Part shown: piece after piece, positions 33,148-41,635 of the stretch | Position numbering within the stretch: the stretch's first letter is position 1 | Layout of the letters: each line of letters begins with the position of its first letter | Assembly (NCBI GenBank): GCA_002375985.1 | Contig: DFNH01000034.1 | Coordinates: 44,987-108,986, forward strand | Source of the DNA: Firmicutes bacterium UBA3572 | GTDB taxonomy: Bacteria > Bacillota > Desulfotomaculia > Desulfotomaculales > Desulforudaceae | Direction: 5' to 3' | DNA: 64,000 bases | Notes under the pieces: model-generated | Told to the model about the DNA's origin: nothing | The model's database searches: none | The model's input: the letters and a program-made list of their open reading frames with translations, nothing else | Program-made: the position numbers and the translations under genes

Positions 33148-33912
33148 ATGGTCGCCGTTGACAAAATACGGGCCTTGGCCCGTCTGATTCGTGAGTCCGA
33201 CCGCACGCTGGCCTTGACCGGGGCCGGCATCAGCACCGCCAGCGGCATCCCAGATTTTCGCAGCCCGGGCACGGGACGCTGGGAAAAGGTTGATCCGGCC
33301 CAGGTTTGCAGTGTTCAGGCCTTTGAGCGGGATCCGGCCGCCTTCTGGACCAACAACCTGGAATGGTGGTTGGCCTGCGTCCGGGCCGAGCCAAACCCGG
33401 CCCATTACGCTTTGGCCCGCCTGGAGCAGGAGGGATTGCTCCTGGGCGTCATCACCCAGAACATCGACGGCCTGCATGTGCGGGCCGGTTCGCGGACCTG
33501 GGAGGTGCACGGGCACCTCCGGACCTGCCGCTGTCTCGGCTGCGGCCGGCAGCACGAGTTCGGTTTCCTGGTGGAGCAGTACGAAGCCGGCAAGAACCCG
33601 CCGCGCTGCACTTGCGGGGGGCTTTTGCGGCCGGATGTCGTACTGTTCGGGGATATGCTGGGCACCGATTTTGAAATTGCCACCAAGGTGCTTTCGGGAT
33701 GCCAATTGCTGATCGTGGTGGGCTCCAGCCTGCAGGTGTACCCGGTGGCCGCCCTGCCCCGTTTCGCCCGGCGGCTGGTGATCGTCAACCGTGACCCAAC
33801 CCCCTGGGATGACAAGGCGGAGTTGGTGCTGCGCGACGACATTGTAGCCGTGTTTACCGCTCTCCTGCAGGAACTGGGATTAGAGCAAAAGACGGCTTCT
33901 AGGCCGGGTTAG
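33148..33912 (+). CDS. cobB: NAD-dependent protein deacylase, SIR2 family
   Basis: Removes acetyl or other acyl groups from protein lysines using NAD. The 254-residue protein has GAGISTASGIPDFRSPGTG for NAD binding, TQNIDGLH, the catalytic histidine in VHGHLRTC, two zinc-binding CxxC pairs (CLGCG and CTCGG region) and the C-terminal GSSLQVYP and VNRDPTP motifs. ATG start behind GGAGG. The 200 bases upstream hold only the dynamin remnant and a weak promoter-like TTTACC/TAAGAT pair (33071-33099 region). Stands alone. Confidence 0.94.
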   Translation: MVAVDKIRALARLIRESDRTLALTGAGISTASGIPDFRSPGTGRWEKVDPAQVCSVQAFERDPAAFWTNNLEWWLACVRAEPNPAHYALARLEQEGLLLGVITQNIDGLHVRAGSRTWEVHGHLRTCRCLGCGRQHEFGFLVEQYEAGKNPPRCTCGGLLRPDVVLFGDMLGTDFEIATKVLSGCQLLIVVGSSLQVYPVAALPRFARRLVIVNRDPTPWDDKAELVLRDDIVAVFTALLQELGLEQKTASRPG

Positions 33913-33926
33913 CCTTGCCGGGGAGT

Positions 33927-33945
33927 TGCTAAGTAGGTTAGTTGA
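33927..33945. promoter_or_regulatory. Weak DtxR-like box after the sirtuin gene
   Basis: GTAGGTTAGTTGACCCTAG near these positions agrees with the DtxR/IdeR consensus at about 13 of 19 positions, but no iron gene is adjacent. It may be chance. Confidence 0.2.
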
Positions 33946-34236
33946 CCCTAGCTCGCTGGCAGGTTTGCTCGAAGCTCACAGGGCAGCTCGGGTAGCCAAG
34001 AAAATACGATAAAGCAGCGAATAAACATGATTTGGATCGGACGGGTGATTGCCGCGGGCGGGGGATATCCGGGGAGCCTAAAACCCGCGCCAGCGGTGGT
34101 CGCGGCAGCGGCCGCGAAAGCCGCCAGGAGCCGGCGGTTCGAGAGCTCTGCGGGGCTCACTTTCCAAATGCGCATCTTGGTATGCCGTAAAACTCCCCAG
34201 CGGCCGCAGGCGCTCCAAATCTGGCTTGTATCCATA

Positions 34237-34410
34237 TTGCCGTCCGAGGCCGCCTGTAATAAACTAAACTTACGGGTAGTATCCTGGTGGGAGCTACACC
34301 TTAGTACCGATTTCAGTCAAGACTATATTAGGGGCCGCTTGGAGCCGTTTAGGACCGAGACGGTGGGTTTGTTACCAATCCCGCGGATCTGTCCGGGGTT
34401 TTTGTTTTTT
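34237..34410 (+). promoter_or_regulatory. Leader of the pan operon with promoter and terminator-like hairpin
   Basis: The 520 bases between the sirtuin and DUF2520 genes contain no convincing gene. TTGCCG at 34237-34242 and TAAACT at 34260-34265 (17-base spacer) could be the promoter. The 160-base leader that follows has small hairpins (GGTG/CACC near 34287-34300; GGT..ACC near 34362-34376), and ends at 34379-34410 in a CCCGCGGA/TCCGGGG stem followed by TTTTTGTTTTTT. This is the shape of a transcription attenuator. The effector is unknown. Confidence 0.45.
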
Positions 34411-34432
34411 AGCGGCCGGATGGAGGGATATC

Positions 34433-35329
34433 ATGAGCACGTCGCATGGAAAGGTTTGCATTGTAGGTGCGGGTAAAGTTGGTTCCACGCTTGCCCTGGC
34501 CCTGCAGAATAAGGGTTACCGGATCGTGGGGGTGGCCTCCCGCCGCCTGGAGTCGGCCCGGCGGCTGGCCGCACGGCTCGGCTGCCCGGCGGGAACACGG
34601 CCGGAAGAGCACGCCCGGGAGGCGGAAGTGGTGTTGATCACTACCCCGGACCGGGTGATCGCCGAGGTGGCCGCGGTAATCCAGTCCCGGGGCGGATTTG
34701 TGCCGGGGCAGTTGGTGGCGCATACCAGCGGGGCCACGCCGGCCGAGGTACTGGCTCCGGCCCGGGTGTCCGGCGCGGCGGTGGTATCCATCCACCCGCT
34801 GCAGTCGTTTGCGGACCCGGACCTGGCCCTAAGGCGGCTTCCCGGCTGCTATTTCGGGCTAGAGGGAGACGCGGCCGGCGTCCAGTGGGCCCGCCGCCTG
34901 GTCACCGATCTGGGCGGAATTCCCATCCAGATTAAGCCCGCGCAGAAGGCGCTATATCATGCCGCGGCCTGCGTGGCGTCAAACTATATGGTGGCCGTGA
35001 TCCACCTGGCCACCGAGATGCTGGGACGGTGCGGTCTGCCGCCGGAGATGGCCCAGGAGGCGCTACGCCCGTTGATTGAGGGTACCTGGCAGAACATCCA
35101 GGAGGTCGGTGCGGTACGGGCACTCACCGGTCCGGTGGCGCGGGGTGATATGCCGACGCTGGCTTGGCACCTGGCGGCGCTGGGCAGGCGCGGCCGCGAG
35201 TTCGAAGAGGTCTACCGGGTGTTGGGGGCTTATACCGCCGAGGTGGCACGGCAGCAGGGTGCGCTCAGCCCCGCGCAGGCCCGGGAGACCAAGGCCCTTT
35301 TGAGGGGGGCGGAGCACCATGCCAGCTAA
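34433..35329 (+). CDS. Rossmann-fold DUF2520 protein, ketopantoate-reductase-like
   Basis: Predicted NAD(P)-binding oxidoreductase of unknown substrate. The 298-residue protein has the N-terminal dinucleotide fold (KVCIVGAGKVGSTLALALQ, about 8-27) and a C-terminal all-helical DUF2520 domain (about 150-290) with AACVASNYMVAV. It begins the panBCD operon and overlaps panB by 11 bases. No panE is visible here, so an attractive inference is that this protein reduces ketopantoate to pantoate. That is not shown by the sequence alone. Confidence 0.88.
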   Translation: MSTSHGKVCIVGAGKVGSTLALALQNKGYRIVGVASRRLESARRLAARLGCPAGTRPEEHAREAEVVLITTPDRVIAEVAAVIQSRGGFVPGQLVAHTSGATPAEVLAPARVSGAAVVSIHPLQSFADPDLALRRLPGCYFGLEGDAAGVQWARRLVTDLGGIPIQIKPAQKALYHAAACVASNYMVAVIHLATEMLGRCGLPPEMAQEALRPLIEGTWQNIQEVGAVRALTGPVARGDMPTLAWHLAALGRRGREFEEVYRVLGAYTAEVARQQGALSPAQARETKALLRGAEHHAS

Positions 35330-36143
35330 ACGGGTCACCACGGCCGACATCCGGCGGAAAAAAGCGGAGGGCCGGCCGATAACGATGCTCACCGCCTATG
35401 ATTACCCCACCGCCCGTTTGGTCGATGAGGCTGGGGTGGACATTGTTTTGGTCGGTGACTCCGTGGGCAACGTGATTCTGGGGTATGACTCCACCATTCC
35501 GGTGACCATGGCCGACATGCTGCACCACACGCGGGCTGTCAGCCGGGGGGTCCGCCGGGCGTTGGTGGTCGGCGACATGCCGTTTCTTTCTTATCACCTC
35601 GAACGGACGGAAGCCGTCCGAAACGCCGGGCGGTTCCTGCAGGAGGCGGGCGCTCAGGCGGTGAAGCTGGAGGGCGGCCGGGATGTGGCCGAAACGGTCC
35701 GGACCATTGTGGCCGCCGGCATACCGGTGATGGGGCATCTGGGGCTGACCCCCCAATCGGTGCACCAGCTTGGCGGGTACCGGGTGCAGGGCCGCGACGA
35801 GGCGGCCGCCCGGCGGCTTTTGGAGGACGCGCAGATCCTGGAAGAAGCCGGGGTTTTTAGCCTCGTACTGGAGTGTATTCCCCTCGATTTAGCCCGACAG
35901 ATCACGGCCCGGGTGGGTGTGCCTACCATCGGCATCGGTGCCGGGCCCCATTGTGACGGTCAGGTCTTGGTGACGCACGACCTGCTGGGATTGTACGGGG
36001 ATTTCAAGCCTAAGTTCGTGAAGCGTTACGCCGATCTGCACGTCGAAATCGCGCGGGCGCTCCGGGCGTTCCGGGAAGATGTCGAGAACGGCCGCTTCCC
36101 GACCGCCGAGTACAGTTTTGGCGGGCCGGAAGAGAAACAATGA
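35319..36143 (+). CDS. panB: Ketopantoate hydroxymethyltransferase
   Basis: Transfers a one-carbon unit from 5,10-methylene-THF to 2-ketoisovalerate, first step of pantothenate synthesis. The 274-residue TIM-barrel protein contains ITMLTAYDYPTARLVDEAG, VGDSVGNVILGYDSTIPVTM, MGHLGLTPQSVHQLGGYRVQG and IGIGAGPHCDGQVLVTHDLLG. The ATG overlaps the end of the DUF2520 gene, with GGGGGGCGGAG as ribosome site. Full length. Confidence 0.96.
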   Translation: MPAKRVTTADIRRKKAEGRPITMLTAYDYPTARLVDEAGVDIVLVGDSVGNVILGYDSTIPVTMADMLHHTRAVSRGVRRALVVGDMPFLSYHLERTEAVRNAGRFLQEAGAQAVKLEGGRDVAETVRTIVAAGIPVMGHLGLTPQSVHQLGGYRVQGRDEAAARRLLEDAQILEEAGVFSLVLECIPLDLARQITARVGVPTIGIGAGPHCDGQVLVTHDLLGLYGDFKPKFVKRYADLHVEIARALRAFREDVENGRFPTAEYSFGGPEEKQ

Positions 36144-36149
36144 AGGAGC

Positions 36150-36215
36150 TAGAATTCAGAATTCAGAAGATAGAATCCAAAAATCTGGAGTTCAAAATTC
36201 TTGTGTCAGAATTCG
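36150..36215. repeat. GAATTCAGAA-type short repeats between panB and panC
   Basis: The gap between panB and panC holds GAATTCAGAATTCAGAA, then AGAATCCA, TTCAAAATTC and CAGAATTCGG. Related runs occur at 11056-11068 (CCAGAATTCGG) and 21264-21281 (GATTCAGAATCCAGAAT). They look like decayed, A/T-rich intergenic repeats. Confidence 0.45.
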
Positions 36216-36236
36216 GCGCGCGGAAGTTTGGTGGGG

Positions 36237-37094
36237 ATGCTGAAAAGCTTGCGGGTGTGTAAAACGATCGCCGAAATCAGGGACGTGGTAAAGGAACTAC
36301 GCCGGTCCGGACCGGTGGCGCTTGTGCCCACCATGGGCTACTTTCATGAGGGGCATCTGACCCTGATGCGGGAGGCGCGGCGGCGGTTTCCGTCGGTGGT
36401 GGTGAGTATTTTTGTTAACCCGCTGCAGTTTGGTCCCCAAGAGGATTTTAAAACCTACCCGCGGAATCTGGAAAGGGACCTGGCCCTGGCACGGGAAACC
36501 GGGGTGGCTGCCGTGTTTGCCCCGGAGGTAGAGGAGATGTATCCGGGGTCGGTGTTGACCTGTGTCGACGTGGAGCGGTTGTCCGCGGTCCTGTGCGGGT
36601 GCACCCGTCCGGGACACTTCCGGGGTGTGGCCACCGTGGTGACCAAGCTTTTTAACATAATCCGGCCGGATGCCGCCTTCTTCGGACAGAAGGATGCCCA
36701 GCAACTGCAGGTGATCCGCCGGTTGGTCCGGGATCTCAACTTCGACATCGAGATCGTGGCCGTGCCCACCGTTCGGGAGCCCGACGGGTTGGCCATGAGT
36801 TCCCGGAACGTGTACCTGAGTCCGGAGGAGCGGCGGGCGGCGGTGGTGTTGTACCGGAGCCTCGTGGCGGCGCGGGAGCGGATCTTGGCCGGTGAGTCGG
36901 ATCTGGCCGCCGTTGAAGAACAACTGGCCGCCGACATTGCGGCCGAACCTTTGGCCGTGCTGGAATACGCCGCCATCTTGGCCCTCCCCGACCTGACCCC
37001 GCCGACGGACGAGGACCGGGAGCTGCTCCTGGCGGTGGCCGCCCGCTTCGGCCGGGCGCGGCTGATTGATAATGTTACGGTATGGAGGGAGTAA
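36237..37094 (+). CDS. panC: Pantothenate synthetase
   Basis: Condenses pantoate and beta-alanine with ATP. The 285-residue protein carries VPTMGYFHEGHLTLMREA (HIGH-like), SIFVNPLQFGPQEDF, FFGQKDAQQLQVIRRLV and the KMSKS-like AMSSRNVYLSPEER. The ATG at 36237 matches the family N terminus. In-frame codons upstream cross the short repeat region and are unlikely to be translated. panD starts two bases after the stop. Confidence 0.96.
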   Translation: MLKSLRVCKTIAEIRDVVKELRRSGPVALVPTMGYFHEGHLTLMREARRRFPSVVVSIFVNPLQFGPQEDFKTYPRNLERDLALARETGVAAVFAPEVEEMYPGSVLTCVDVERLSAVLCGCTRPGHFRGVATVVTKLFNIIRPDAAFFGQKDAQQLQVIRRLVRDLNFDIEIVAVPTVREPDGLAMSSRNVYLSPEERRAAVVLYRSLVAARERILAGESDLAAVEEQLAADIAAEPLAVLEYAAILALPDLTPPTDEDRELLLAVAARFGRARLIDNVTVWRE

Positions 37095-37096
37095 AG

Positions 37097-37450
37097 GTGT
37101 ACTTGAAAATGCTGAAATCCAAGATCCACCGGGCGACGGTGACCGGCGCCAACCTGGATTACGAAGGCAGCATCACTATTGACGAGGGTTTGCTGGAAGC
37201 GGCCGGCATCCTGGTTTTTGAACAGGTGCACGTGGTCAACATCAACAACGGGGCGCGGTTTGAGACCTACGTAATTCCGGGAAGCCGAGGCTCGGGAGAG
37301 ATTACGCTGAACGGAGCGGCGGCGCGCCTGGCGGTGCCGGGCGACCGGGTGATCATCATGGCCTATGTGTTTTGTTCCGCAGATGAGGCACGGGAATGGA
37401 AACCCCGGGTGGTGTTGGTGGATCAAAATAACCAAATCAAGTATGATTGA
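37097..37450 (+). CDS. panD: Aspartate 1-decarboxylase precursor
   Basis: Makes beta-alanine; it self-cleaves to form a pyruvoyl group. The 117-residue protein contains SKIHRATVTGANLDYEGSIT, with the Gly24-Ser25 cleavage site in the expected place, followed by FEQVHVVNINNGARFETYVI. GTG at 37097 sits seven bases after GGAGGG; a longer in-frame ATG at 37082 overlaps panC and has no site. Completes the panBCD set. Confidence 0.95.
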   Translation: MYLKMLKSKIHRATVTGANLDYEGSITIDEGLLEAAGILVFEQVHVVNINNGARFETYVIPGSRGSGEITLNGAAARLAVPGDRVIIMAYVFCSADEAREWKPRVVLVDQNNQIKYD

Positions 37451-37481
37451 TCTGTCTGATAGCACACCTCCAGAGCGTTAC

Positions 37482-37510
37482 TTGACATACATAACCTAGC
37501 ATTTTAGTAT
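37482..37510 (+). promoter_or_regulatory. Sigma-A promoter of the nad operon
   Basis: Perfect TTGACA at 37482-37487 and TAGTAT at 37505-37510 with a 17-base spacer; start expected near 37517, 56 bases before nadA. The leader contains the partial palindrome TTAGTGTTGTTAGCCCCAAC. No NrtR or YrxA site was recognised. Confidence 0.65.
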
Positions 37511-37572
37511 GGCATTAGTGTTGTTAGCCCCAACAACCACCGAAAAATTGCCGGCCCGGAAGGGGAATCCCC

Positions 37573-38484
37573 GTGGAAACATTCGACGATTTGGTACCGG
37601 AGATTAATGAGCTGCGGCGCCAGCGGAAAGCGATTATCCTCAGTCATTACTACCAACGCCCCGAAATCCAGGACATCGCCGATTTTGTCGGCGATTCGCT
37701 GGAATTATCGCGCAAAGCCGCCAGTAATGACGCCGAGGTGATCGTGTTCTGCGGCGTGCATTTTATGGCCGAAAGCGCGGCCATCTTATCCCCGGACAAA
37801 ATTGTGTTACTGCCCGACCTGCGGGCCACCTGCCCGCTGGCCGATATGGCGGGGGCGGCATCCCTGCGTAGCCGGAAAGCGGAACTGGATTCGCCGGTGG
37901 TGGTTTCTTACGTGAACACCACCGCCGACGTGAAGGCCGAAAGCGATATCTGCTGTACCTCCGCCAACGCCATCCGGGTTATCGAGTCCATCCCTCCGGA
38001 GCGGCAGATCCTGTTTGTCCCGGACCGGAACCTGGGGGCTTACGTGGCGAAACAAACCGGCCGCGAGCTGGTACTGTGGCCCGGTTTTTGTTGTATTCAC
38101 GACGAGTTGGAGCCGGGTGAGGTTTTCGAAGCGCGGCGTAGATATCCGGAAGCATTGGTGTTGGTGCACCCCGAATGCCGTCCCGAAGTGGTGGCATTGG
38201 CGGATAAGGTGGCCAGTACGTCGGGTATGTTACGCTTTGTGGAGGAATCTGACGCCCGTGAGTTCATCATCGGCACCGAAGAGGGGCTAACCTACCAGAT
38301 GTCCAAACGGTGCCCGGGTAAGAAGTTTTATTTGCTTTCCAACGGTCTGGTGTGTGACACCATGAAGCTGATAACACTGCCTAAGGTGCGTGACGCCTTG
38401 AAAAACCTTGAACCGCGTATCACAGTACCCGAGCACACCAGGCGGCGGGCGCTCCGGGCGTTGGAGCGTATGCTGGCTATCTAA
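37573..38484 (+). CDS. nadA: Quinolinate synthase
   Basis: 4Fe-4S enzyme that condenses iminoaspartate with DHAP to quinolinate. The 303-residue protein has the three expected cluster cysteines, in ATCPLADM (C87), GFCCIHDELEP (C173/174) and KRCPGKKF (C247). SHYYQRPEIQDIADFVGDS and STSGMLRF are substrate motifs. GTG start behind GGAAGGGGAATC. First gene of nadABC with its own promoter. Confidence 0.96.
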   Translation: METFDDLVPEINELRRQRKAIILSHYYQRPEIQDIADFVGDSLELSRKAASNDAEVIVFCGVHFMAESAAILSPDKIVLLPDLRATCPLADMAGAASLRSRKAELDSPVVVSYVNTTADVKAESDICCTSANAIRVIESIPPERQILFVPDRNLGAYVAKQTGRELVLWPGFCCIHDELEPGEVFEARRRYPEALVLVHPECRPEVVALADKVASTSGMLRFVEESDAREFIIGTEEGLTYQMSKRCPGKKFYLLSNGLVCDTMKLITLPKVRDALKNLEPRITVPEHTRRRALRALERMLAI

Positions 38485-38544
38485 CGAGGGCCGGCACGAA
38501 GAGGCCAAGCTGTGGCGATTCAGGGGAAAACAGGAGGCCTGCCC

Positions 38545-40149
38545 TTGACCGGACTATATATCGTGAATTTCGACACCCGTCAGCTTCCGCAACAGACTAT
38601 AGATTATCTGGTGATCGGTAGCGGGATTGCGGGGCTGTATACCGCCTACCTGCTGGCGCGTGCGGGACGGAAAGTGGTGGTAACCACCAAGAAGATGGTG
38701 GAAAACACCAGTACCGAGCGTGCCCAGGGAGGGATTGCGGCGGCCATCGGGGCCAACGATTCCCCTCTCCTGCATTTGCAGGACACCTTGCGTGCCGGTG
38801 CGGGGTTGTGCGACCCGGAGTCCGTACGGATCCTGGTGACCGAGGGCCCGGAACGCGTGCGGGACCTGGTGGAGATGGGGACCCGTTTTGCCCGGACGAA
38901 AAACGGTTTTGCCCTGGTCCGCGAGGGGGCGCACCGCAAACGCCGTATCCTCTACGCCGGGGGCGATGCCACCGGAGCGGAGATTCAGCGCATACTCTGT
39001 CACCAGGTAGCGACACAGAAGATACCGGTCCTGGAGAATCACTTTGTGGTTGACCTGCTCGTGCACCAGAACAAGTGTTACGGAGCGCTGGTACTCGATG
39101 AGACCACGGGTTGCCTTGCGGTGTTCCGCAGCCGGGCGGTGGTGCTGGCCACCGGTGGAGCCGGGCAGCTCTTCGGCCAGACCACCAACCCGCCGGTGGC
39201 CACCGGCGACGGAATCGCGTTTGCCTACCGGGCGGGAGCAGAAGTATGCGACCTGGAGTTCATTCAGTTCCACCCCACGGTGCTGGCCTTACCGGGTGCT
39301 CCGACCTTTCTGATTTCCGAAGCCGTACGGGGGGAAGGGGGTATCCTGCGCAATAGAGCAGGAGAGGCCTTTATGTCCCGTTACCATCCGGACGCCGAAC
39401 TGGCGCCCCGGGACGTGGTGACCCGGGCGATCTTGGCCGAAATGAAGGCCACCGGTGCAACTAATGTTTTTCTTGACGTTACTCACATGACAGGTGCGGA
39501 ACTCCAGCGCCGCTTTCCGACCATCGCCCAGACCTGTGCCGACCAGGGTCTGGATATTGCCCGCGATTGGATTCCGGTGGCTCCGGCGGCGCACTACCTG
39601 ATGGGCGGGGTACGGACCAATGTCTATGGTGAGACGGCCGTTGAGGGGCTTTATGCTTGCGGTGAAGTGGCCTGCGTCGGGGTTCACGGGGCCAACCGGC
39701 TGGCTTCAAACTCCCTGCTGGACGGGCTGGTCTTCGGCGGGCGGATTGCGGAGCGCCTTTTGGCTCGAACCGAAAAAGCCGATGCCGGTCCGGAGTTTCG
39801 TTGTTCTACACTGCGTGATGCGGCCGGCACCGACTACGCCGGTTTACGCGTTGCGCTCCAGAAACGGATGGACGCCCACCTGGGGCCGATTCGGGAACCG
39901 GCCGGCCTGGAGGAGGCCCTGCGGTTTTTTGAAGACCACGAATACCTGCAGCAGTGTACGGCCACGGACACCGGGGCCATGGAGGTGCACAACCTGTTTC
40001 TGGTGGGCTCCCTGGTTACCGAGGCGGCGTTGGCCCGCCGGGAATCCAGGGGTGGGCACTACCGGACCGATTACCCGGCACCAAGGGAGTCTTGGCGCCG
40101 GCGTTTAATCTATCAGAGGGTACCAGGCGATGAACGAGATAGCGGTTGA
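38545..40149 (+). CDS. nadB: L-aspartate oxidase
   Basis: FAD enzyme giving iminoaspartate for NadA; in anaerobes fumarate is the likely acceptor. About 534 residues of the succinate dehydrogenase/fumarate reductase flavoprotein family: FAD fold YLVIGSGIAGLYTAYLLARA, STERAQGGIAAAIG, a HPTVLALPG active-site region and CGEVACVGVHGANRLASNSL. I chose TTG 38545 seven bases after GGAGG; a GTG at 38512 is in frame but lacks a site. The 3' end overlaps nadC by 20 bases. Confidence 0.95.
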   Translation: MTGLYIVNFDTRQLPQQTIDYLVIGSGIAGLYTAYLLARAGRKVVVTTKKMVENTSTERAQGGIAAAIGANDSPLLHLQDTLRAGAGLCDPESVRILVTEGPERVRDLVEMGTRFARTKNGFALVREGAHRKRRILYAGGDATGAEIQRILCHQVATQKIPVLENHFVVDLLVHQNKCYGALVLDETTGCLAVFRSRAVVLATGGAGQLFGQTTNPPVATGDGIAFAYRAGAEVCDLEFIQFHPTVLALPGAPTFLISEAVRGEGGILRNRAGEAFMSRYHPDAELAPRDVVTRAILAEMKATGATNVFLDVTHMTGAELQRRFPTIAQTCADQGLDIARDWIPVAPAAHYLMGGVRTNVYGETAVEGLYACGEVACVGVHGANRLASNSLLDGLVFGGRIAERLLARTEKADAGPEFRCSTLRDAAGTDYAGLRVALQKRMDAHLGPIREPAGLEEALRFFEDHEYLQQCTATDTGAMEVHNLFLVGSLVTEAALARRESRGGHYRTDYPAPRESWRRRLIYQRVPGDERDSG

Positions 40150-40972
40150 CAGACTGATCAGAATCGCCCTGGAGGAAGATCTCCGCTCCGGAGACCTGAC
40201 CACGGAAGCCGTTGTGCCTCCCCACGTCCAGGCCAAGGGAGCGGTGCGCACCCGTGCCGCCGGAGTGGTGGCCGGGCTGGAGGTCGCCCGGCGGGTTTTT
40301 GCGCAGTTGGACCCCCAAATAAACTTCGTTGCGCGGGTCCGAGACGGCGACTACGTGGAAGCCGGCGCCGTGCTGGCCGAGGTCAGCGGGTCGGCCCGGG
40401 CGATTTTGTCCGGAGAGCGGGTGGCGCTGAACTTCTTGCGTCACCTTGCGGGGATTGCCACCCGCACGCGAAAGCTGGTCGAACTTGTTGCTGGGTATCC
40501 GGTCCGGCTGGTAGACACCCGGAAGACCACGCCGGGGTTGCGCAACCTGGAGAAGTATGCCGTGCGCATGGGGGGCGGTTTTAACCACCGCTTCGGGCTG
40601 GACGACGGCATCCTGATTAAGGACAACCACCTCGTGGTCGCCGGTGGGATTGCGGCTGCTGTTCGGGCCGCCAAGGGCGTCGCACCCCATGTCCTCAAGG
40701 TCGGGGTCGAGGTCGAAGACCTGGCCGGCGTCCGGGAAGCGCTTTCTGCCGGGGCCGATGTGATTCTGCTGGACAATATGCCTCCGGCCATGATCAGTCA
40801 AGCCGTGCAGCTTGTCGGCGGACGTGCCCTCCTGGAGGCCTCCGGCAACATCGGGGAACACAACATTGTAGAGATCGCGCGTACCGGCGTGGATATTATT
40901 TCGATCGGCCGGCTGACCCATTCGGTGGAACATCTGGACATCGGCCTGGACTTCGAGCCGTCTTTGACTTAG
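40130..40972 (+). CDS. nadC: Nicotinate-nucleotide pyrophosphorylase
   Basis: Converts quinolinate and PRPP to nicotinate mononucleotide. The 280-residue protein has ALEEDLRSGDLTTEAVVP, LNFLRHLAGIATRTRKLV, the PRPP/quinolinate motif DTRKTTPGLRNLEKYAVRMG, and LIKDNHLVVAGG. ATG start inside nadB. Its stop overlaps by about four bases the stop of the convergent gre-like gene. Confidence 0.96.
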   Translation: MNEIAVDRLIRIALEEDLRSGDLTTEAVVPPHVQAKGAVRTRAAGVVAGLEVARRVFAQLDPQINFVARVRDGDYVEAGAVLAEVSGSARAILSGERVALNFLRHLAGIATRTRKLVELVAGYPVRLVDTRKTTPGLRNLEKYAVRMGGGFNHRFGLDDGILIKDNHLVVAGGIAAAVRAAKGVAPHVLKVGVEVEDLAGVREALSAGADVILLDNMPPAMISQAVQLVGGRALLEASGNIGEHNIVEIARTGVDIISIGRLTHSVEHLDIGLDFEPSLT

Positions 40973-41433
40973 CTCCTGGGATGGTCTACCGATAAGATTG
41001 CGTAACGGAAGGTGCCACCCGGAGCCTTTACTTCCAACGTTTCGCCGGGTTTTTTGAGTAGCAGGTTTCTGCCCAGCGGGGACAGGTAGGAGATGTGTCC
41101 AGCGGTCGGCCTTGTTTCGTACGGGGAAACGACCCGAAAGACATGGGTTTGGTTGCTGTCGACTTCGCGCACCTTGATGTCGCAGCCGATAAACGTCATG
41201 GGCAACGGTTTGTGCTCATCGTCAAGCACCTCCGCTTGGTCTAGCAGGCTTTGGACGGTGTGCGCGTAGTGGTCAAGAAAGTTGCTGATTTCCGCGCTGT
41301 CGTCCACCGGTGCTCCCGGGGCGTAGGTACTGGAGATATCATTTAAAAGAGCCATTTTTTGTTCATTCAGCTGCGGTAGGTGATTAACCAGGTATTCGTG
41401 GGTACTTTTCGACAATTCGATCTTAGGGGACAT
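40969..41433 (-). CDS. Divergent GreA/GreB-family factor
   Basis: Predicted RNA polymerase secondary-channel factor. The C-terminal FKBP-like half (about 80-150, with GHISYLSPLGRNLLLKKPGE and GGTFRYAILSV) is clearly GreA-like. The N-terminal coiled-coil half is not typical: the usual acidic tip GDLSENAEY is replaced by APVDDSAEISNF. About 154 residues from ATG 41433, with GGAGGG upstream. A true greA lies at 46.9 kb, so this is a second, probably specialised copy. A hairpin lies in its leader. Confidence 0.8.
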   Translation of the reverse strand: MSPKIELSKSTHEYLVNHLPQLNEQKMALLNDISSTYAPGAPVDDSAEISNFLDHYAHTVQSLLDQAEVLDDEHKPLPMTFIGCDIKVREVDSNQTHVFRVVSPYETRPTAGHISYLSPLGRNLLLKKPGETLEVKAPGGTFRYAILSVDHPRS

Positions 41434-41490
41434 GTGGAGCCCTCCTACTCCCATAATATGTCATAAATGGCAGATGGTTTTAAACAAGGA

Positions 41491-41516
41491 GGCACCCCGC
41501 GCGTTAGCGGAGTGCC
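41491..41516 (-). other. Hairpin in the leader of the gre-like gene
   Basis: GGCACCCCGC and GCGGAGTGCC pair with one mismatch around a six-base loop, 58 bases upstream of the gre-like ATG. A similar hairpin (GGCACTGC/GCAGTGCC) precedes the main greA. Confidence 0.45.
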
Positions 41517-41635
41517 CGGATCGTTTGTTGCCGCTGCCAAATATTATAAGCAATTTATAATAAATGCGCAAAACTGTCAAGCATAACCGGTAAGATGCTT
41601 GGTTTTGAGGCGGGAGAATAGGGGGATTATAGATA

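Noticed and set aside
34128..34160. tRNA-like T-loop GGTTCGAG
   Set aside because: No matching acceptor, D or anticodon stems around it and no CCA end.
34262..34410. T-box leader before the pan genes
   Set aside because: A conserved AGGGTGGNACCGCG sequence and a specifier loop are missing.
34027..34476. 149-codon forward frame between the sirtuin and DUF2520 genes
   Set aside because: Composition is not protein-like, it has no ribosome site or motif and runs into DUF2520 in another frame; the region looks like a leader.
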